Assembly (NCBI GenBank): GCA_023101885.1
Contig: JALPQD010000101.1
Coordinates: forward strand, 6,435,847 to 6,499,846
DNA from: Typhlomys cinereus
Taxonomy: Eukaryota > Chordata > Mammalia > Rodentia > Platacanthomyidae
Length of the DNA stretch: 64,000 nucleotides
Direction of reading: 5' to 3'
This document shows positions 1 to 11,660 of this stretch, piece after piece (the stretch's first letter is position 1; each line of letters begins with the position of its first letter). The notes beneath the pieces are model-generated. The model made no database searches. It was not told the DNA's origin and saw nothing but the letters and a program-made list of their open reading frames with translations. The position numbers were made by a program, and so were the translations under genes.

Positions 1-2634
1 AGAGATAACTTGACTTCTTCCTTTCCAATTTGAATCCCTTTTATTTCCCTTTCTTGTCTTATGGCCTCAGCTAAGTCTTCAAGTACAATGTTGAATAGAA
101 GTGGTGAGAGTAGACAGCCTTCTCTAGTTCCTGATTGAAGTGGGAATGCTTCAGTTTTTCCCCACTGAGTATAATCCTTGCTGTTGGCTTCTTGTATATC
201 GCTTTTTTCTATATTGATAAAGGTTCCTTCCATTCCAACTGTCTCGGATTTTCATCATAAAGCGCTATTGGATCTTGTCAAAAGCTTTTTCTGTATCTAT
301 TCAAAGTATCATGTGTTCTTGAACTTTGGGCTGGTTTATATGGTGAATTACATTTATTGATTTGTGTATGTTGAAACAACCTTGTGTTCCTGGGAGAAAG
401 CATTGAATTTGTATATTGCCTTTGGTAGGATGATCGTTTTTACAATATTGATACTGCCAATCCAGGAACATGGGAGATCTTTCCAACTTCTGGTGTCTTC
501 TGCATTTTCTTTCTTTAGGGTTTTAAAGTTTTCATTATAAAGGTCTCTTATTTCCTTGGTTAGGTTTTTACCAAGGTATTTCTTTTTTTTAGGGGCTATA
601 TTAAATGGGATTGCTTCTCTCAGGGCTTTTTAACTTCTTTCATTCTGGGTGTATAGGAAGGCCACTGATTTTTGTACATTTATTTTGTATCCTGCCACCC
701 TGCTGAACTTCTGTATAAGTTCTAGGAGTTTCCATGTGGAGTTTTTGGGATCACTCAGGTATAAGATCATGTCATCTGTAAATAGAGATAACTTGACTTC
801 TTCCTTTCCAATTTGAATCCCTTTTATTTCCCTTTCTTGTCTTATGGCCTCAGCTAAGTCTTCAAGTACAATGTTGAATAGAAGTGGTGAGAGTAGACAG
901 CCTTCTCTAGTTCCTGATTGAAGTGGGAATGCTTCAGTTTTTCCCCACTGAGTATAATCCTTGCTGTTGGCTTCTTGTATATCGCTTTTTTCTATATTGA
1001 TAAATGTTCCTTCCATTCCAACTGTCTCTAGGGTTTTCAACATATAGCGCTATTGGATCTTGTCAAAAGCTTTTTCTGCATCTATTCAAAGTATCATGTG
1101 TTCTTGAACTTTGGGCTGGTTTATATGGTGAATTACATTTATTGATTTGTGTATGTTGAAACAACCTTGTGTTCCTGGAAGAAAGCCTACTTGATCCCCG
1201 TGGAAGATCTTTGTGATATGATTTTGAATCCAATTTTCTAAGACTTTGTTGAGAATCTTTGCATCTGTGTTCATCAGAGAGATTGGCCTATAGTTTTCTT
1301 TTGTAAGTTTGGAACTAAGACAATATGAGCTTCATAGAAGGAATTTGGTAGTGTTCTTTCCTTTGCTATTTGATGGAACAGTCTAAGGAGTATTGATGTT
1401 ATTAGCTCCTTAAATGTCTGGTAGAAGTCTGTGCTCAATCCATCTGGACCCGGACATCTTTTGGTGTGAAGATTCGAGATTACTTCATCGATTTCCTCAT
1501 ATGTTATAGGACTATTTAAATAATTCACAACTTCCTGGTTCAATTTAGGTAAGTTATGCTCACTTAGGAATTCATCCATCTCTTTTGTGTTGTCATATTT
1601 CACAGAGTGTGAGTTTTTGAAATATGACCTTATAATTCTCTGGATTTCTTGGGTATCTGTAGTGATAACTCCATTTTCATTTCTAATTTTGTTAATTTGG
1701 ATTTTCTCTCTCTTGCTTTTGGTTTATTTAGCTAAGGGTGTATCAATCTTATTGACTTTTTTTCAAAAAATCAGCTTTTTGATTGGTTGATTTTCTCTAT
1801 CGTTTTCCTAATCTCAATTTCGGATATTTCTCCCCTTATTTTGCTAATCTCCTCTCTTCTACTGCTTTTGGGATCAGATTGCTTTAGTGTCTCTAATACT
1901 TTAAGTTGCATTGTTAAGTTATTTATTTCTGACATTTCCATTTTTTGATGTAGGCATTAAGAGCTATGAACTTACTTCTTAGGACAGCTTTCCTTGTGTC
2001 CCAGAGATTTTGGTAAGTTGTATTTTCATTATCGTTCACTTTCAGGAAATCTTGAATTTCCTTTTTAATTTCTTCCTGAATCCAATTCTCCTTCAGCATC
2101 ATAGTGTTAAGTTTCCAAGAGTTAGTGTATTTTCTGTTGCTTGTTGTGTTTTAGATGTCAAGCTTTAGGCCGTGGTGGTCTGATAAGGTACAGGCTAGAA
2201 TTTCAACTTTCCTGTATATGTGGGGAATCGTTTTGTGGCCTAATATGCGATCGATTTTGGAGAAAGTTCCTTTGCTGCTGAAAAAAATGTATATTCTTTG
2301 GTGCATGAATGAAAAGTTTGATAGAGATCTGTAAGGTCCATTTCAGTAAAGGTTTGATTAAGTTCCACAGTGTCTCTGTTAACTTTTTTAACTGTTAATG
2401 TATCCCATGTTGAGAGAGCAGTGTTGAAATTCCCATGAATTATCGTTTGGGTGTTGATTTCTTGCTTTTGATGCTGTAGGGTTTGCTTAAGGAATGTGGA
2501 GGAGCCCATATAAGGTGCATATATGTTCAGTATTGTGAAGTCTTCCTGGTGAATTGTACTTGTGACTAAAATGTAATATCCAGCTGTGTCTCATGATTTT
2601 TTTGGGGTTGAAGTCCACTTTGTCTGATAGCAAA

Positions 2635-2638
<4 letters not shown>
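1..2638 (-). mobile_element. 5'-truncated LINE-1, antisense, with internal duplication
   Basis: Reading the minus strand gives L1 ORF2: part of the endonuclease domain (2240-2509, including IIHGNFNTALSTWD), then reverse transcriptase blocks (1274-1603, with CPGPDGLSTDFYQ), then a palm segment (630-1043) whose catalytic box reads FTDD where FADD or YADD is expected. Several frame breaks separate these pieces, so ORF2 is dead. The RT block at 1274-1603 translates identically to that of the L1 at 6335-12731, so both belong to one young subfamily. The element is truncated inside the endonuclease at 2638, against a (TG)n tract, and continues off the window at position 1. Bases 1 to about 395 repeat 785 to about 1180, an internal duplication described in the findings. 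Confidence 0.93.

Positions 2639-2679
<41 letters not shown>
2638..2679. repeat. (TG)n microsatellite
   Basis: Nearly pure TG dinucleotide run separating the antisense L1 from the inverted homeobox block. The plus-orientation homeobox block ends at the reverse-complement (CA)n at 50899-50945, so both inverted copies stop at the same microsatellite. Confidence 0.95.
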
Positions 2680-2680
<1 letters not shown>

Positions 2681-3394
2681 TTTGTAAGTATGGGTAAGAG
2701 GACAATTTTCGGAATCGGTTCTCTTTTCCACCTTTGTTTGTGTTCAGGGATTGAACTCGGTTCTCAGGTGTGACACTTGCTTTCTGAGCCTTCTCAATGG
2801 TCCTCAACATTATCCTAATATTCCCAAGCGAATGAATTTATTGAACAATCTCCTCTCTCTCTTTCTTTTTCTCGCTCACTTGGTATTTCTTACACTCTCT
2901 GCATTTCTCTCCATTACACTTGGCTTTTCTGGATGTCCATGAAGCAGTTCCTCCTTCTAAAATGAGCTCCAATCAGTAAGGGCCCAAGGCAAGCCATCTA
3001 GTGTAGTTAGCCCTGCAGGGCAACCCTGGGCTGTGCAAAGGCAGCCTCTGGAACCAGTGCCTTCAGAGATGTGTCTTTCCCTGGGCTGGTCCAGGGAAAG
3101 GTGGGAACTCACTGTCCTGCCTCAAGGTTTCTCACCTGCCCCAGCTGCACACATAACCGTGTTCTGTGGCTCCATTGCCTCCTGCCAGGATGGCCTGGCT
3201 GTGGTGCATCTCCCTCAGCTCCTGGGAAATGGCTGGCACAGTTCCGTTGCCAGGTGACCCTGCCCTCCTCCCAGCAGAGAGACCCAGCACAGTGCCACCT
3301 GCAGCATTAAGAGATATCTGAAGTGGTGACCTCCACTGAAGTAAAGCAACTAGAAAGAATTTCAATATGCACCAAAATTAATAAAGTATGTAAG

Positions 3395-3400
3395 TTTATT
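3395..3400 (-). terminator. Poly(A) signal of inverted homeobox copy
   Basis: AATAAA on the minus strand, about 490 bases after the NLCM stop. It sits at the same relative position as in all other copies (23222, 33496, 43813 and 49889). Confidence 0.7.
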
Positions 3401-4564
3401 AAGCAGAAATGAAAACAATTCCCCAGCAGAGGGAGACAGTCACAAGGGGAGGACATGATATGAGTCTGCCATGAGAGGTCCTCACCCACATGGCTTCTCC
3501 TTTCCTTCTGAGCGCCTCTTTCTCCTAACCCTCTTGCTGAAATCCCACATCCAACTCTCTTCCAGGAAGTCCAAGTCAGCTTCAGTAACTTAACTGCAGG
3601 CAAGTCAATCAAGCCAGGCTCCTGGCTTCACAGATATACCCCAGCATTGAGGATGGCTGGGCAGGCTTCGGTATGTACTAAAAATCACTGTCTGTATGCT
3701 CAAATCTGCTCCAAGGATAAACTCTGAAGCCAGGTCGAAAGCATCAAAAGTAAGTCCAAAACGGTGGAGCCTGGACATTGCAGGCTGAGTCCCAACCCAG
3801 ATTGTCTCCTGCTAGACAGGCTTCATAGTCCAGGTCCAAGGAAGATTTTGGATGCATATCTTGTCTGAGAGGAATCTGTGCAGAACCTACAGTCACATGC
3901 AGAGGTTCAGGCTGTATCTGAGGACAAAGGGGAATTCATCACAGTGCGGCTGCATTTGTTGCTGATCCGGGAACAGAGGATTCTCTTGGTAACTCTGAGG
4001 CTCAGGTGCTGGAAATCGCCAGACATTCAGATGCTGCCCTTGCTCACACTGCTGCTGCCTCTCCTCCTTCACACTGTGCCCATAGTAAGAGGGTGGGGCC
4101 TGCTGACTTTCCCATGGCTCTGGCCTGTCCCTCTCAGCCCACTGCACAAATGGGGCAGGAGGGATAAAGAAGTATGAAACAGAATTGTAAGACTGGTGGC
4201 CTATGCCATCTTGATGCTGGAAAGCATAACTTGGTTTCATTCTGAGGCCTGGGACCAGAGAGTCATGTGAGGTGTCCTGATCCCAGGTACGCTCCTGCAT
4301 GTCCCTAGTGGAGTACCCTCACCCACCTAGCACAGCTGCCTGAGCATAAGTGGGAGTTCCAATGGTGAGACCTGCAGATACTGCCTGGGGAGGCTCAGTG
4401 TGCTGATGGCCAAAGAAGAGATGAGTTTTAGGAGGGAACTCTAGTTGTCTCCTGATTGGAGAAAGTCCCTTCTTCTTTCTTCGTGATAGTCCAGATCTTT
4501 TATTTTGAAACCAATGCTAGAAAAGAGAACAAGGAAACTGCTGTTAAGTAAATCTGCAGCTCTA

Positions 4565-4645
4565 ACCCTATTCCAGGATGACCTCCTTGTATATTTGAGG
4601 CAAGCATGCTACCTACTGAGCTACCTCCTCAGCCCTCCTGCAGCA
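4565..4645 (-). mobile_element. ID-like SINE in intron 2
   Basis: The minus strand carries a tRNA-like GGTAGCTCAGTAGGTAGC box-A segment and the matching promoter-like continuation. The same insertion is at 48650-48730 and 45145-45215, so it predates the block duplication. Confidence 0.6.
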
Positions 4646-4799
4646 AGGGGCTTACCTCCTTCCAGAGACTAAATGGAGCCATTGAACATGTGTAGCGGTT
4701 ACTTATAGCTATTGGGTTGACAATTTGCAGATATCAGGGAGACCAGACTGGTTGACTCTGCACACTGGCATGTTAGAAAGTCTGGCCCTCTCTCAGCTC

Positions 4800-5250
4800 T
4801 TCCTGTGAATATTGTGTGGCCAGTTGTGCTAACAACATGGTTCCAGATAAATCACCATCAAAAGGCTTAGGGGAACAAAGGGGTTCATCTCTTATGATAG
4901 ACTGGTTACAGTTCTGCATCCAACTTTGCAGGCTCACACCAACACAAAGATCGGGGAACTGGCTGCACCATCTCCACATAACAGCTAAGAGAGGGACAAT
5001 CTTTACTTGCCAGACCAGCATGTCTGACCAAGTGTACACAAGGATGTGGACTTTCTCAATCAGCTCTCTCTATTTTATTCCAGGGTCTAGTCCCACCCAA
5101 CATGGTTTGGGCCTTCCCATCAGCTAGACAATCTCCCTCAAGTTTGCTCTGGGCTTAACTCAACCACTAATCCTATACAAATGTGCCCACAGCTCAAGTC
5201 TTCAACTGTCAAGTTGACACCTGTGCCCAACTATGACAGCAAGGAAGAAT
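4800..5250 (-). mobile_element. Interspersed rodent repeat in intron 2, possibly non-autonomous DNA type
   Basis: Recognisable by CAGACATGCTGGTCTGGCAA, GGAGATTGTCTAGCTGATGG and a terminal AACTGTCAAGTTGACA. Related copies occur at 15880-16940 (minus, interrupted), 25120-25555, 35395-35830, 44565-44990, 46290-46625 and 48050-48500. It resembles rodent URR1-type repeats, but I cannot confirm the class by eye. Confidence 0.55.
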
Positions 5251-6337
5251 AAAATTCCCCCTTTGCCTAAATTCTGCTCCTGTATTCATCCATGAAAACT
5301 TCCTTAAGATAAATGTTGGTGACAGAGAAGTAATTGTCACTGTGGAACATGTCCACAGTAAAACTGCTACAACCTCGTGTGTAAATCTCCATCCTACTCT
5401 TCTCTCAAGGTTCTGTATATTAATCAAGAATGATTCCAATTTTTCATTTCTCAAGCCAAACTTATGGGAACACTACTCTTCTCATGATCTCTGGGAGCAA
5501 TCCTCCTCCCTCTGCGTCAGGATCTACTTCCGATATCTCAAACCATATCCTCCATCCTGAAAACATTTCTGTCATTTGCCTGCTAATTCCCTGGATGAAG
5601 CCACCATAAACCCCATTCTGGGTAATGAAACTAGCTTTTTCACTTTCCTTGATACTCAACTTCTCTCCCAACACCTTTTTATGGGATCCAGTGTGTGTCA
5701 CATACATACGATCACGTTGAGCAGAAGAAAATGAGAGAATGCTGACACAGGACACGGGAGGAAGAACATGGAACCTTTTCCTGAGGCCACATGGATCCCT
5801 CCCCCTTGCCAAAAGAAGTCCCTGGGCCCTGCTGTAGCTTCTGACTTACCTGGATGGCAAGCAAGTGGCAATGGAATTCCCTGGCCACTTTCTCCCTAGT
5901 ATAGAAGTCAGGGTAGGGATTCTCCTCAAAGGACTGCTCCAGCAGCTGCTTTGGATCCGCAGTAAATTTGTGATGAGGTCGGCGGCTTCCTTGCCATTGC
6001 TGACAGGTGGGTGTGTGTCCTTCATTTGAAGAGCCTGAAGAATATGGAAACAGAAAGATGCATGTTGAAGGCTTCAGAAGTTTCCAAGAAAGATTTTTTT
6101 TCACTATGCATCATTGAGACCCTTAAAAGCTCTGCCTTGTGCCTGTTCATAACAGAAATGAGTGGTGTGTTGAGGTTCTGGAAGTCCATATGGTACAAGA
6201 GAGAATGACTTCTGAAAGTTGTCTTCTGACTTCCACATGTGATTTGCACTGAGAGAAATGAGTGCAATTCGAACATCGACAGGCAATTTCTGATAATTTC
6301 TCATGCAAAAATATTTTTAAAAGAATTAAGTTAGTCT

Positions 6338-6714
6338 CCCTTTACAGCCCACCCCGCTCTGCAGGTCGGGACGTGGGCGTGCGGTCCAGCCGGGCCTCAC
6401 CTCGCGCCCTAGGTGGTAAGTCTCCGCCCCGGGCACCGCCCACCAGGACCGCAGGTCACCCACAGGGTCCCGGCTCCGACTCCCACCAATGGGCCGGAGC
6501 CATGCGCGGGGCCGAGGGACAAGGAGGACCTCCCCCTGCGCCCGGGCCCCGCCCCAGCTGCTCTGGGGTTAAATAGCTCCACGCCGACGCCCCCATCCTC
6601 CCTTTACACCCCACCCCGCTCCACCAGTCGGGACGCGCTCGCGGTCTAGCCGGGCCTCACCCCAAGACCTAGGTAAGTCTCTGCCTGCGCCTGCCCACCA
6701 GGACCCCAGGCCAA
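6338..6714 (+). promoter_or_regulatory. L1 5' UTR promoter monomers, one full and one partial
   Basis: The unit beginning CCCTTTACAGCCCACCCC at 6338 recurs as CCCTTTACACCCCACCCC at 6600, a period of 262 bases. Both contain GTCGGGACG, then TCTAGCCGGGCCTCACC or its close variant, then CCTAGG and a TAAGTCTC motif. The second monomer is cut short and leads into a short tether and ORF1. This is the architecture of mouse L1 promoters, where each monomer adds promoter strength. The segment is CpG-rich and much more GC-rich than the L1 body. No monomer array is seen in the other L1 at 53281, which keeps only about one partial unit. Confidence 0.8.
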
Positions 6715-6755
6715 ACAATTCAGTTTAGTGAAATTGAGAGATCTTAAGAGTTAAA

Positions 6756-7823
6756 ATGACAATGCCAAAGTCAAAGTGCAAATCCATGAGAAGCAACAAT
6801 CAAGTAAACAAATTTCCCACTGAAGAAATTAATCCCATAATGTTAGATTCCAACCAGAACAAACGCACGGAAAAAGGCCAAGAGAGCCTCACCCAGGATA
6901 AAGAATTTCAAAATATGATCATTACCATGTTCAATACTATGAAAGAGGAGATCATGGAGGAATTACATAATCGAATCAATCGCTTTGAAGAGGAACACAA
7001 CAGACATCTGGAGGAGTTGAGAAAAACAGTGCAAGAAACAAAAAGTGGCATAGAGCAGTTAAAACAGACTCAAGCAGAGTTTAAAACTGAGCTAAACGAC
7101 AAGTTATCTTCAACCCAGAACCCAACAGAGAGCCTTATCAGCAGAAGGAATGAAGCAGAAAATAGAATTTCAGACCTTGAAGACAAAGTGGGAGTATTAG
7201 CCAGATCAATGGAAGAGGTTGTTAAAGCCAAAAAGATAGTGGAGAGAAATATTCAGGAGTTATGGGACATCCTGAAGAAGCCGAACATGCATATTCATGG
7301 AATACCAGGGCAAGAGTCCCAAAATACCACACCTGAGGAAATTTTTCAAATTATCATCAAGGAAAACTTTCACCATCTAAAAAAAAAAAGGCCAATCCAT
7401 ATACAAGAGGCATTCCTCACCCCAAATAGATATGACCAAATTAGAAACTCGCCATGGCAAATAATAGTTAAAACACTCCACACTCAAGATAAAGAAATGG
7501 TCCTGAGAGCTTCAAGGGAAAAAAAAGTCACCTTTCAAGATAAACCTATTAAAATAACAAAGGACTTTTCAATGGAAACAGTAAAAGCAGGAAGAGCTTG
7601 GAGAGACGTACTTCAAGTATTGAATGAGCAAAAATGTCACCGCAGGCGGATAAACCCCACAAAACTATCTGTCATGATCTATGGAGAAAGAAAAATTTTC
7701 CAGCACAAAGACAACTTGAAGGGATACATGTCCAACAAACCAGGCCTTCTCAAAATACTAGAAATGATCCTCAATCTTGAAGGAAAAAACAAGCATATCC
7801 AGGAGGACAGAAGGGAAGTGTAA
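6756..7823 (+). CDS. LINE-1 ORF1 protein, intact (355 aa)
   Basis: ORF1p is the RNA-binding trimeric chaperone that packages L1 RNA. Residues 1-50 are a charged, disordered N-terminus. About 55-165 is a heptad-rich coiled coil (many E, K, L and N, for example NRISDLEDKVGVLARSMEEV). About 175-270 is the RRM-like domain, beginning NMHIHGIP. About 270-340 is the C-terminal domain, with SVMIYGERKIFQHKDNLKGY. The length matches mammalian ORF1p (about 340-370 aa). The start ATG is followed eight bases on by a second in-frame ATG; I use the first. ORF2 begins 57 bases after the stop, normal L1 spacing. There are no internal stops or frameshifts, in contrast to the ORF1 remnant at 53485-54562. Confidence 0.93.
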   Translation: MTMPKSKCKSMRSNNQVNKFPTEEINPIMLDSNQNKRTEKGQESLTQDKEFQNMIITMFNTMKEEIMEELHNRINRFEEEHNRHLEELRKTVQETKSGIEQLKQTQAEFKTELNDKLSSTQNPTESLISRRNEAENRISDLEDKVGVLARSMEEVVKAKKIVERNIQELWDILKKPNMHIHGIPGQESQNTTPEEIFQIIIKENFHHLKKKRPIHIQEAFLTPNRYDQIRNSPWQIIVKTLHTQDKEMVLRASREKKVTFQDKPIKITKDFSMETVKAGRAWRDVLQVLNEQKCHRRRINPTKLSVMIYGERKIFQHKDNLKGYMSNKPGLLKILEMILNLEGKNKHIQEDRREV

Positions 7824-7880
7824 TACCACCAAAACCTAAAAGCAAAACATTACACTTACAAAAGCCACTAAACATAATAA

Positions 7881-10800
7881 ATGTCCAGAATTAAAAATAG
7901 TTTCTCCATTATAACATTAAATGTCAATGGAATTAACTCACCGATCAAGAGACACAGATTACAAACTTGGATTAAAAATCACAACCCATCAGTTTGCTGC
8001 CTGCAGGAAACCCATCTCACCACAAAAGATAGGCACATCCTAAAAATAAAAGGCTAGTCCAAAAATCTACAAGCTAACGGAACCAGAAAACAGGCAGGGG
8101 TAGCCATTTTGCTATCAGACAAAGTGGACTTCAACCCCAAAAAAATCATGAGACACAGATGGATATTACATTTTAGTCACAGGTACAATTCACCAGGAAG
8201 ACTTCACAATACTAAACATACATGCACCTTATATGGGCTCCTCCACATTCCTTAAGCAAACCCTACAGCATCAAAAGCAAGAAATCAACACCCAAACGAT
8301 AATTCATGGGGATTTCAACACTGCTCTCTCAACATGGGATACATCAACAGTTAAAAAGCTAACAGAGACACTGTGGAACTTAATCAAACCTTTACTGAAA
8401 TGGACCTTACAGATCTCTATCAAACTTTTCATTCATGCACCAAAGAATATACATTTTTTTCAGCAGCAAAGGAACTTTCTCCAAAATCGATCGCATATTA
8501 GGCCACAAAACGATTCCCCACATATACAGGAAAGTTGAAATTCTAGCCTGTACCTTATCAGACCACCACGGCCTAAAGCTTGACATCTAAAACACAACAA
8601 GCAACAGAAAATACACTAACTCTTGGAAACTTAACACTATGATGCTGAAGGAGAATTGGATTCAGGAAGAAATTAAAAAGGAAATTCAAGATTTCCTGAA
8701 AGTGAACGATAATGAAAATACAACTTACCAAAATCTCTGGGACACAAGGAAAGCTGTCCTAAGAGGTAAGTTCATAGTTCTTAATGCCTACATCAAAAAA
8801 TGGAAACGTCAGAAATAAATAACTTAACAATGCAACTTAAAGTATTAGAGACACTAAAGCAATCTGATCCCAAAAGCAGTAGAAGAGAGGAGATTAGCAA
8901 AATAAGGGGAGAAATATCCGAAATTGAGATTAGGAAAACGATAGAGAAAATCAACCAATCAAAAAGCTGGTTTTTTGAAAAAAAGTCAATAAGATTGATA
9001 CACCCCTAGCTAAATTAACCAAAAGCAAGAGAGAGAAAATCCAAATTAACAAAATTAGAAATGAAAATGGAGTTATCACTACAGATACCCAAGAAATCCA
9101 GAGAATTATAAGGTCATATTTCAAAAACTCACACTCTGTGAAATATGACAACACAAAAGAGATGGATGAATTCCTAAGTGAGCATAACTTACCTAAATTG
9201 AACCAGGAAGTTGTGAATTATTTAAATAGTCCTATAACATATGAGGAAATCGATGAAGTAATCTCGAATCTTCACACCAAAAGATGTCCGGGTCCAGATG
9301 GATTGAGCACAGACTTCTACCAGACATTTAAGGAGCTAATAACATCAATACTCCTTAGACTGTTCCATCAAATAGCAAAGGAAAGAACACTACCAAATTC
9401 CTTCTATGAAGCTCATATTGTCTTAGTTCCAAACTTACAAAAGAAAACTATAGGCCAATCTCTCTGATAAACACAGATGCAAAGATTCTCAACAAAGTCT
9501 TAGAAAATTGGATTCAAAAACATATCAAAAAGATCTTCCACGGGGATCAAGTAGGCTTTCTCCCAGGAACACAAGGTTGTTTCAACATACACAAATCAAT
9601 AAATGTAATTCACCATATAAACCAGCCCAAAGATCAAGAACACATGATACTTTGAATAGATGCAGAAAAAGCTTTTGACAAGATCCAATAGCGCTTTATG
9701 ATGAAAATCAGAGACAGTTGGAATGGAAGGAACCTTTATCAATATAAAAAAAGCGGTATACAACAAGCCAACAGCAAGGATTATACTCAGTGGGGAAAAC
9801 CTGATGCATTCCCACTTCAATCAGGAACTAGAGAAGGCTGTCTACTCTCACCACTTCTATTCAACATTGTACTTGAAGACTTAGCTGAGGCCATAAGACA
9901 AGAAAAAGAAATAAAAGGGATTCAAATTGGAAAGGAAGAAGTCAAGTTATCTCTATTTGCAGATGACATAATGAATGAATGACATGATCTTATACCTGAG
10001 TGATCCCAAAAACTCCACACGGAAACTCCTAGAACTAATACAGAAGTTCAGCAGGGTGGCAGGATACAAAATAAATGTACAAAAATCAGTGGCCTTCCTA
10101 TATACCCAGAATGAAAGAAGTGAAAAAGCCCTGAGAGAAGCAATCCCATTTACTATAGCCCCTAAAAAAATGAAATACCTTGGTAAACACCTAACCAAGG
10201 AAATAAGAGACCTTTATAATGAAAATTTTAAAACCCTAAAGAAAGAAAATGCAGAAGACACCAGAAGTTGGAAAGATCTCCCATGTTCCTGGATTGGCAG
10301 AATCAATATTGTAAAAACGATCATCCTACCTTTTTACAGATTCAATGCTATACCAATTAAAATCCCAAAGCAGTTCTTTAGAGAAGTTGACCAAACAATC
10401 TCAAAATTCATATGGAGGCACAAAAGACCCAGGATAGCAAAAACAATCCTGAGTAACAAAAACACTGCTGGAGGTATATCACCATATCAAGCCTTAGTGT
10501 ATACTACAGATCCATAGTTGTAAAAACAGCCTGGTATTGGCGGCAAAATAGACACGCAGATCAATGGAAAAGGGTGGAAGACCCAGATATAAGCCCACAC
10601 AACTACAACCATTTGATCTTTGACAAAGGGGCCCAAAACATCCAATGGAAAAAGAACAGCATCTTCAACAAATGGTGCTGGCAAAAGTGGATCTCCACAT
10701 GCAGAAAGTTAAAACTGGACCGGTACTTGTCTCCATGTACAAGAATTAATTCCAAATGGATCAAGGACCTCGATGTAAGGCCAGATACTATAAAAACCAT

Positions 10801-11660
10801 AGACGAAAGGGTAGGGAACTCCCTCGAGCTGATTGGGTTAGGCCAACAATTCCTAAATGGACATCCAATAGCACAGTCACTACAACCAACACTCAACAGA
10901 TGGGAGCTTGTGAAATGAAAGAGCTTCTGTTCACATAAAGAGATTGTAACTTGAGCACAAAGGCAAACCACAAAATGGGAGAAAATCTCCACTAACCCCA
11001 TATCTGACAGAGCTCCACTGTCCAGAGTGCACAAAGAACTTAGAAAACTAAACACCAAGGAAACTGATGGCCCAATTAAAAAATGGGCCTTGGAACTTAA
11101 AAGAAACCTTACCAGGGAAGAAATTAAAATGTCTAACAAATATCTTTAAAAATGCTCTACATCCTTAGCCATCAGGGAACTGCAAATCAAAACGTCCCTG
11201 AGATATCATCTCACCCCAGTCAGGATGGCAAAAATCGACAGTACAAACAACACCAAATGCTGGAGAGATGTGGAGAGAGGGGAACTCTCCTACATTGCTG
11301 GTGGGAATGCAGGGTCATCCAACCACTCTGGCGAGCCGTCTTGTGATTCGTAAAGAAATTTAAGATTGAAATGCCATATGACCCTGCTGTTCCACTTTTG
11401 GGAATAACCCCCCACACAGCAAAAATTCACCCCGATAGCACAAGAACAACCATGTTCACAGCAGCACTGTTTACAATAGCAAATGTCCAACAGTTGATAA
11501 GTGGGTAAGGAAAATGTGGTACACTTATACAATGGAATACTACTCAGCCACCAAAAATAATGAATCAATGAAATTTTTCGGGAAATGGATGGAATTAGAA
11601 AATATTATATTGAGTGAAGTATCCCAGACACGGAAAATTAAGCGCCGTGTGTCCCCTCTA
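7881..11660 (+). pseudogene. LINE-1 ORF2 (endonuclease / reverse transcriptase), disabled
   Basis: The N-terminus (SIITLNVNGINSPIKRHRL, then QETHL) is a typical L1 apurinic-like endonuclease. A TAG at 8055-8057 replaces codon 59, where L1s normally have Trp after KG. A one-base loss near 8355-8362 shifts the endonuclease frame. RT blocks follow at 9138-9467 and 9698-9982, ending LSLFADD, where a short duplicated GATGACAT/GAATGAAT insertion at about 9964-9980 breaks the frame directly after the catalytic FADD. The frame reopens at 9975-10517 ([22 protein letters not shown]). Cys-rich C-terminal remnants are at 11150-11350. ORF2 activity is not possible from this copy. Confidence 0.9.

Larger units (their letters stand above)
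3893..6034 (-). pseudogene. PRD-class homeobox gene copy, old type, broken
   Basis: Minus strand. Exon 2 (6034-5850) starts after TTCAG and ends before GTAAGT. It encodes the first two thirds of a homeodomain (HHKFTADPKQLLEQSF, then ENPYPDFYTREKVAREFHC). Exon 3 starts at 4516 after CTAG and encodes HWFQNKRSGL, then a basic segment. An in-frame TGA at 4319-4321 ends the protein about 65 residues into exon 3. The same frame then stays open for about 140 codons, down to a TGA at 3893 after NLCM, and this downstream part aligns with the intact copies at 32385-33002. No equivalent of the tiny MSSTG first exon is found: the duplicated block ends at 6333, inside intron 1. Either a truncated homeodomain protein or, more likely, a pseudogene. 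The same stop occurs in the copy at 47259-49396. Confidence 0.8.
2680..6333 (-). repeat. Old-type homeobox duplication block, inverted copy
   Basis: This block is the reverse complement of 46965-50900, apart from a SINE present only in the latter. It holds the 3' flank (2680-3394), the 3' UTR with poly(A) signal (3395-3400), exon 3, intron 2, exon 2 and part of intron 1 of a homeobox pseudogene. The homology stops at about 6333, exactly where L1 promoter sequence begins, and at the (TG)n tract at 2638-2679. Confidence 0.9.

Noticed and set aside
2487..2810. Open frame with poly-His-Thr on the minus strand
   Set aside because: It is translation of the (TG)n microsatellite and the L1 edge; Cys-Val and His-Thr runs elsewhere have the same cause.
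10603..11139. 178-codon open frame on the minus strand inside the L1
   Set aside because: Antisense to ORF2; no domain, and it overlaps a known coding strand.
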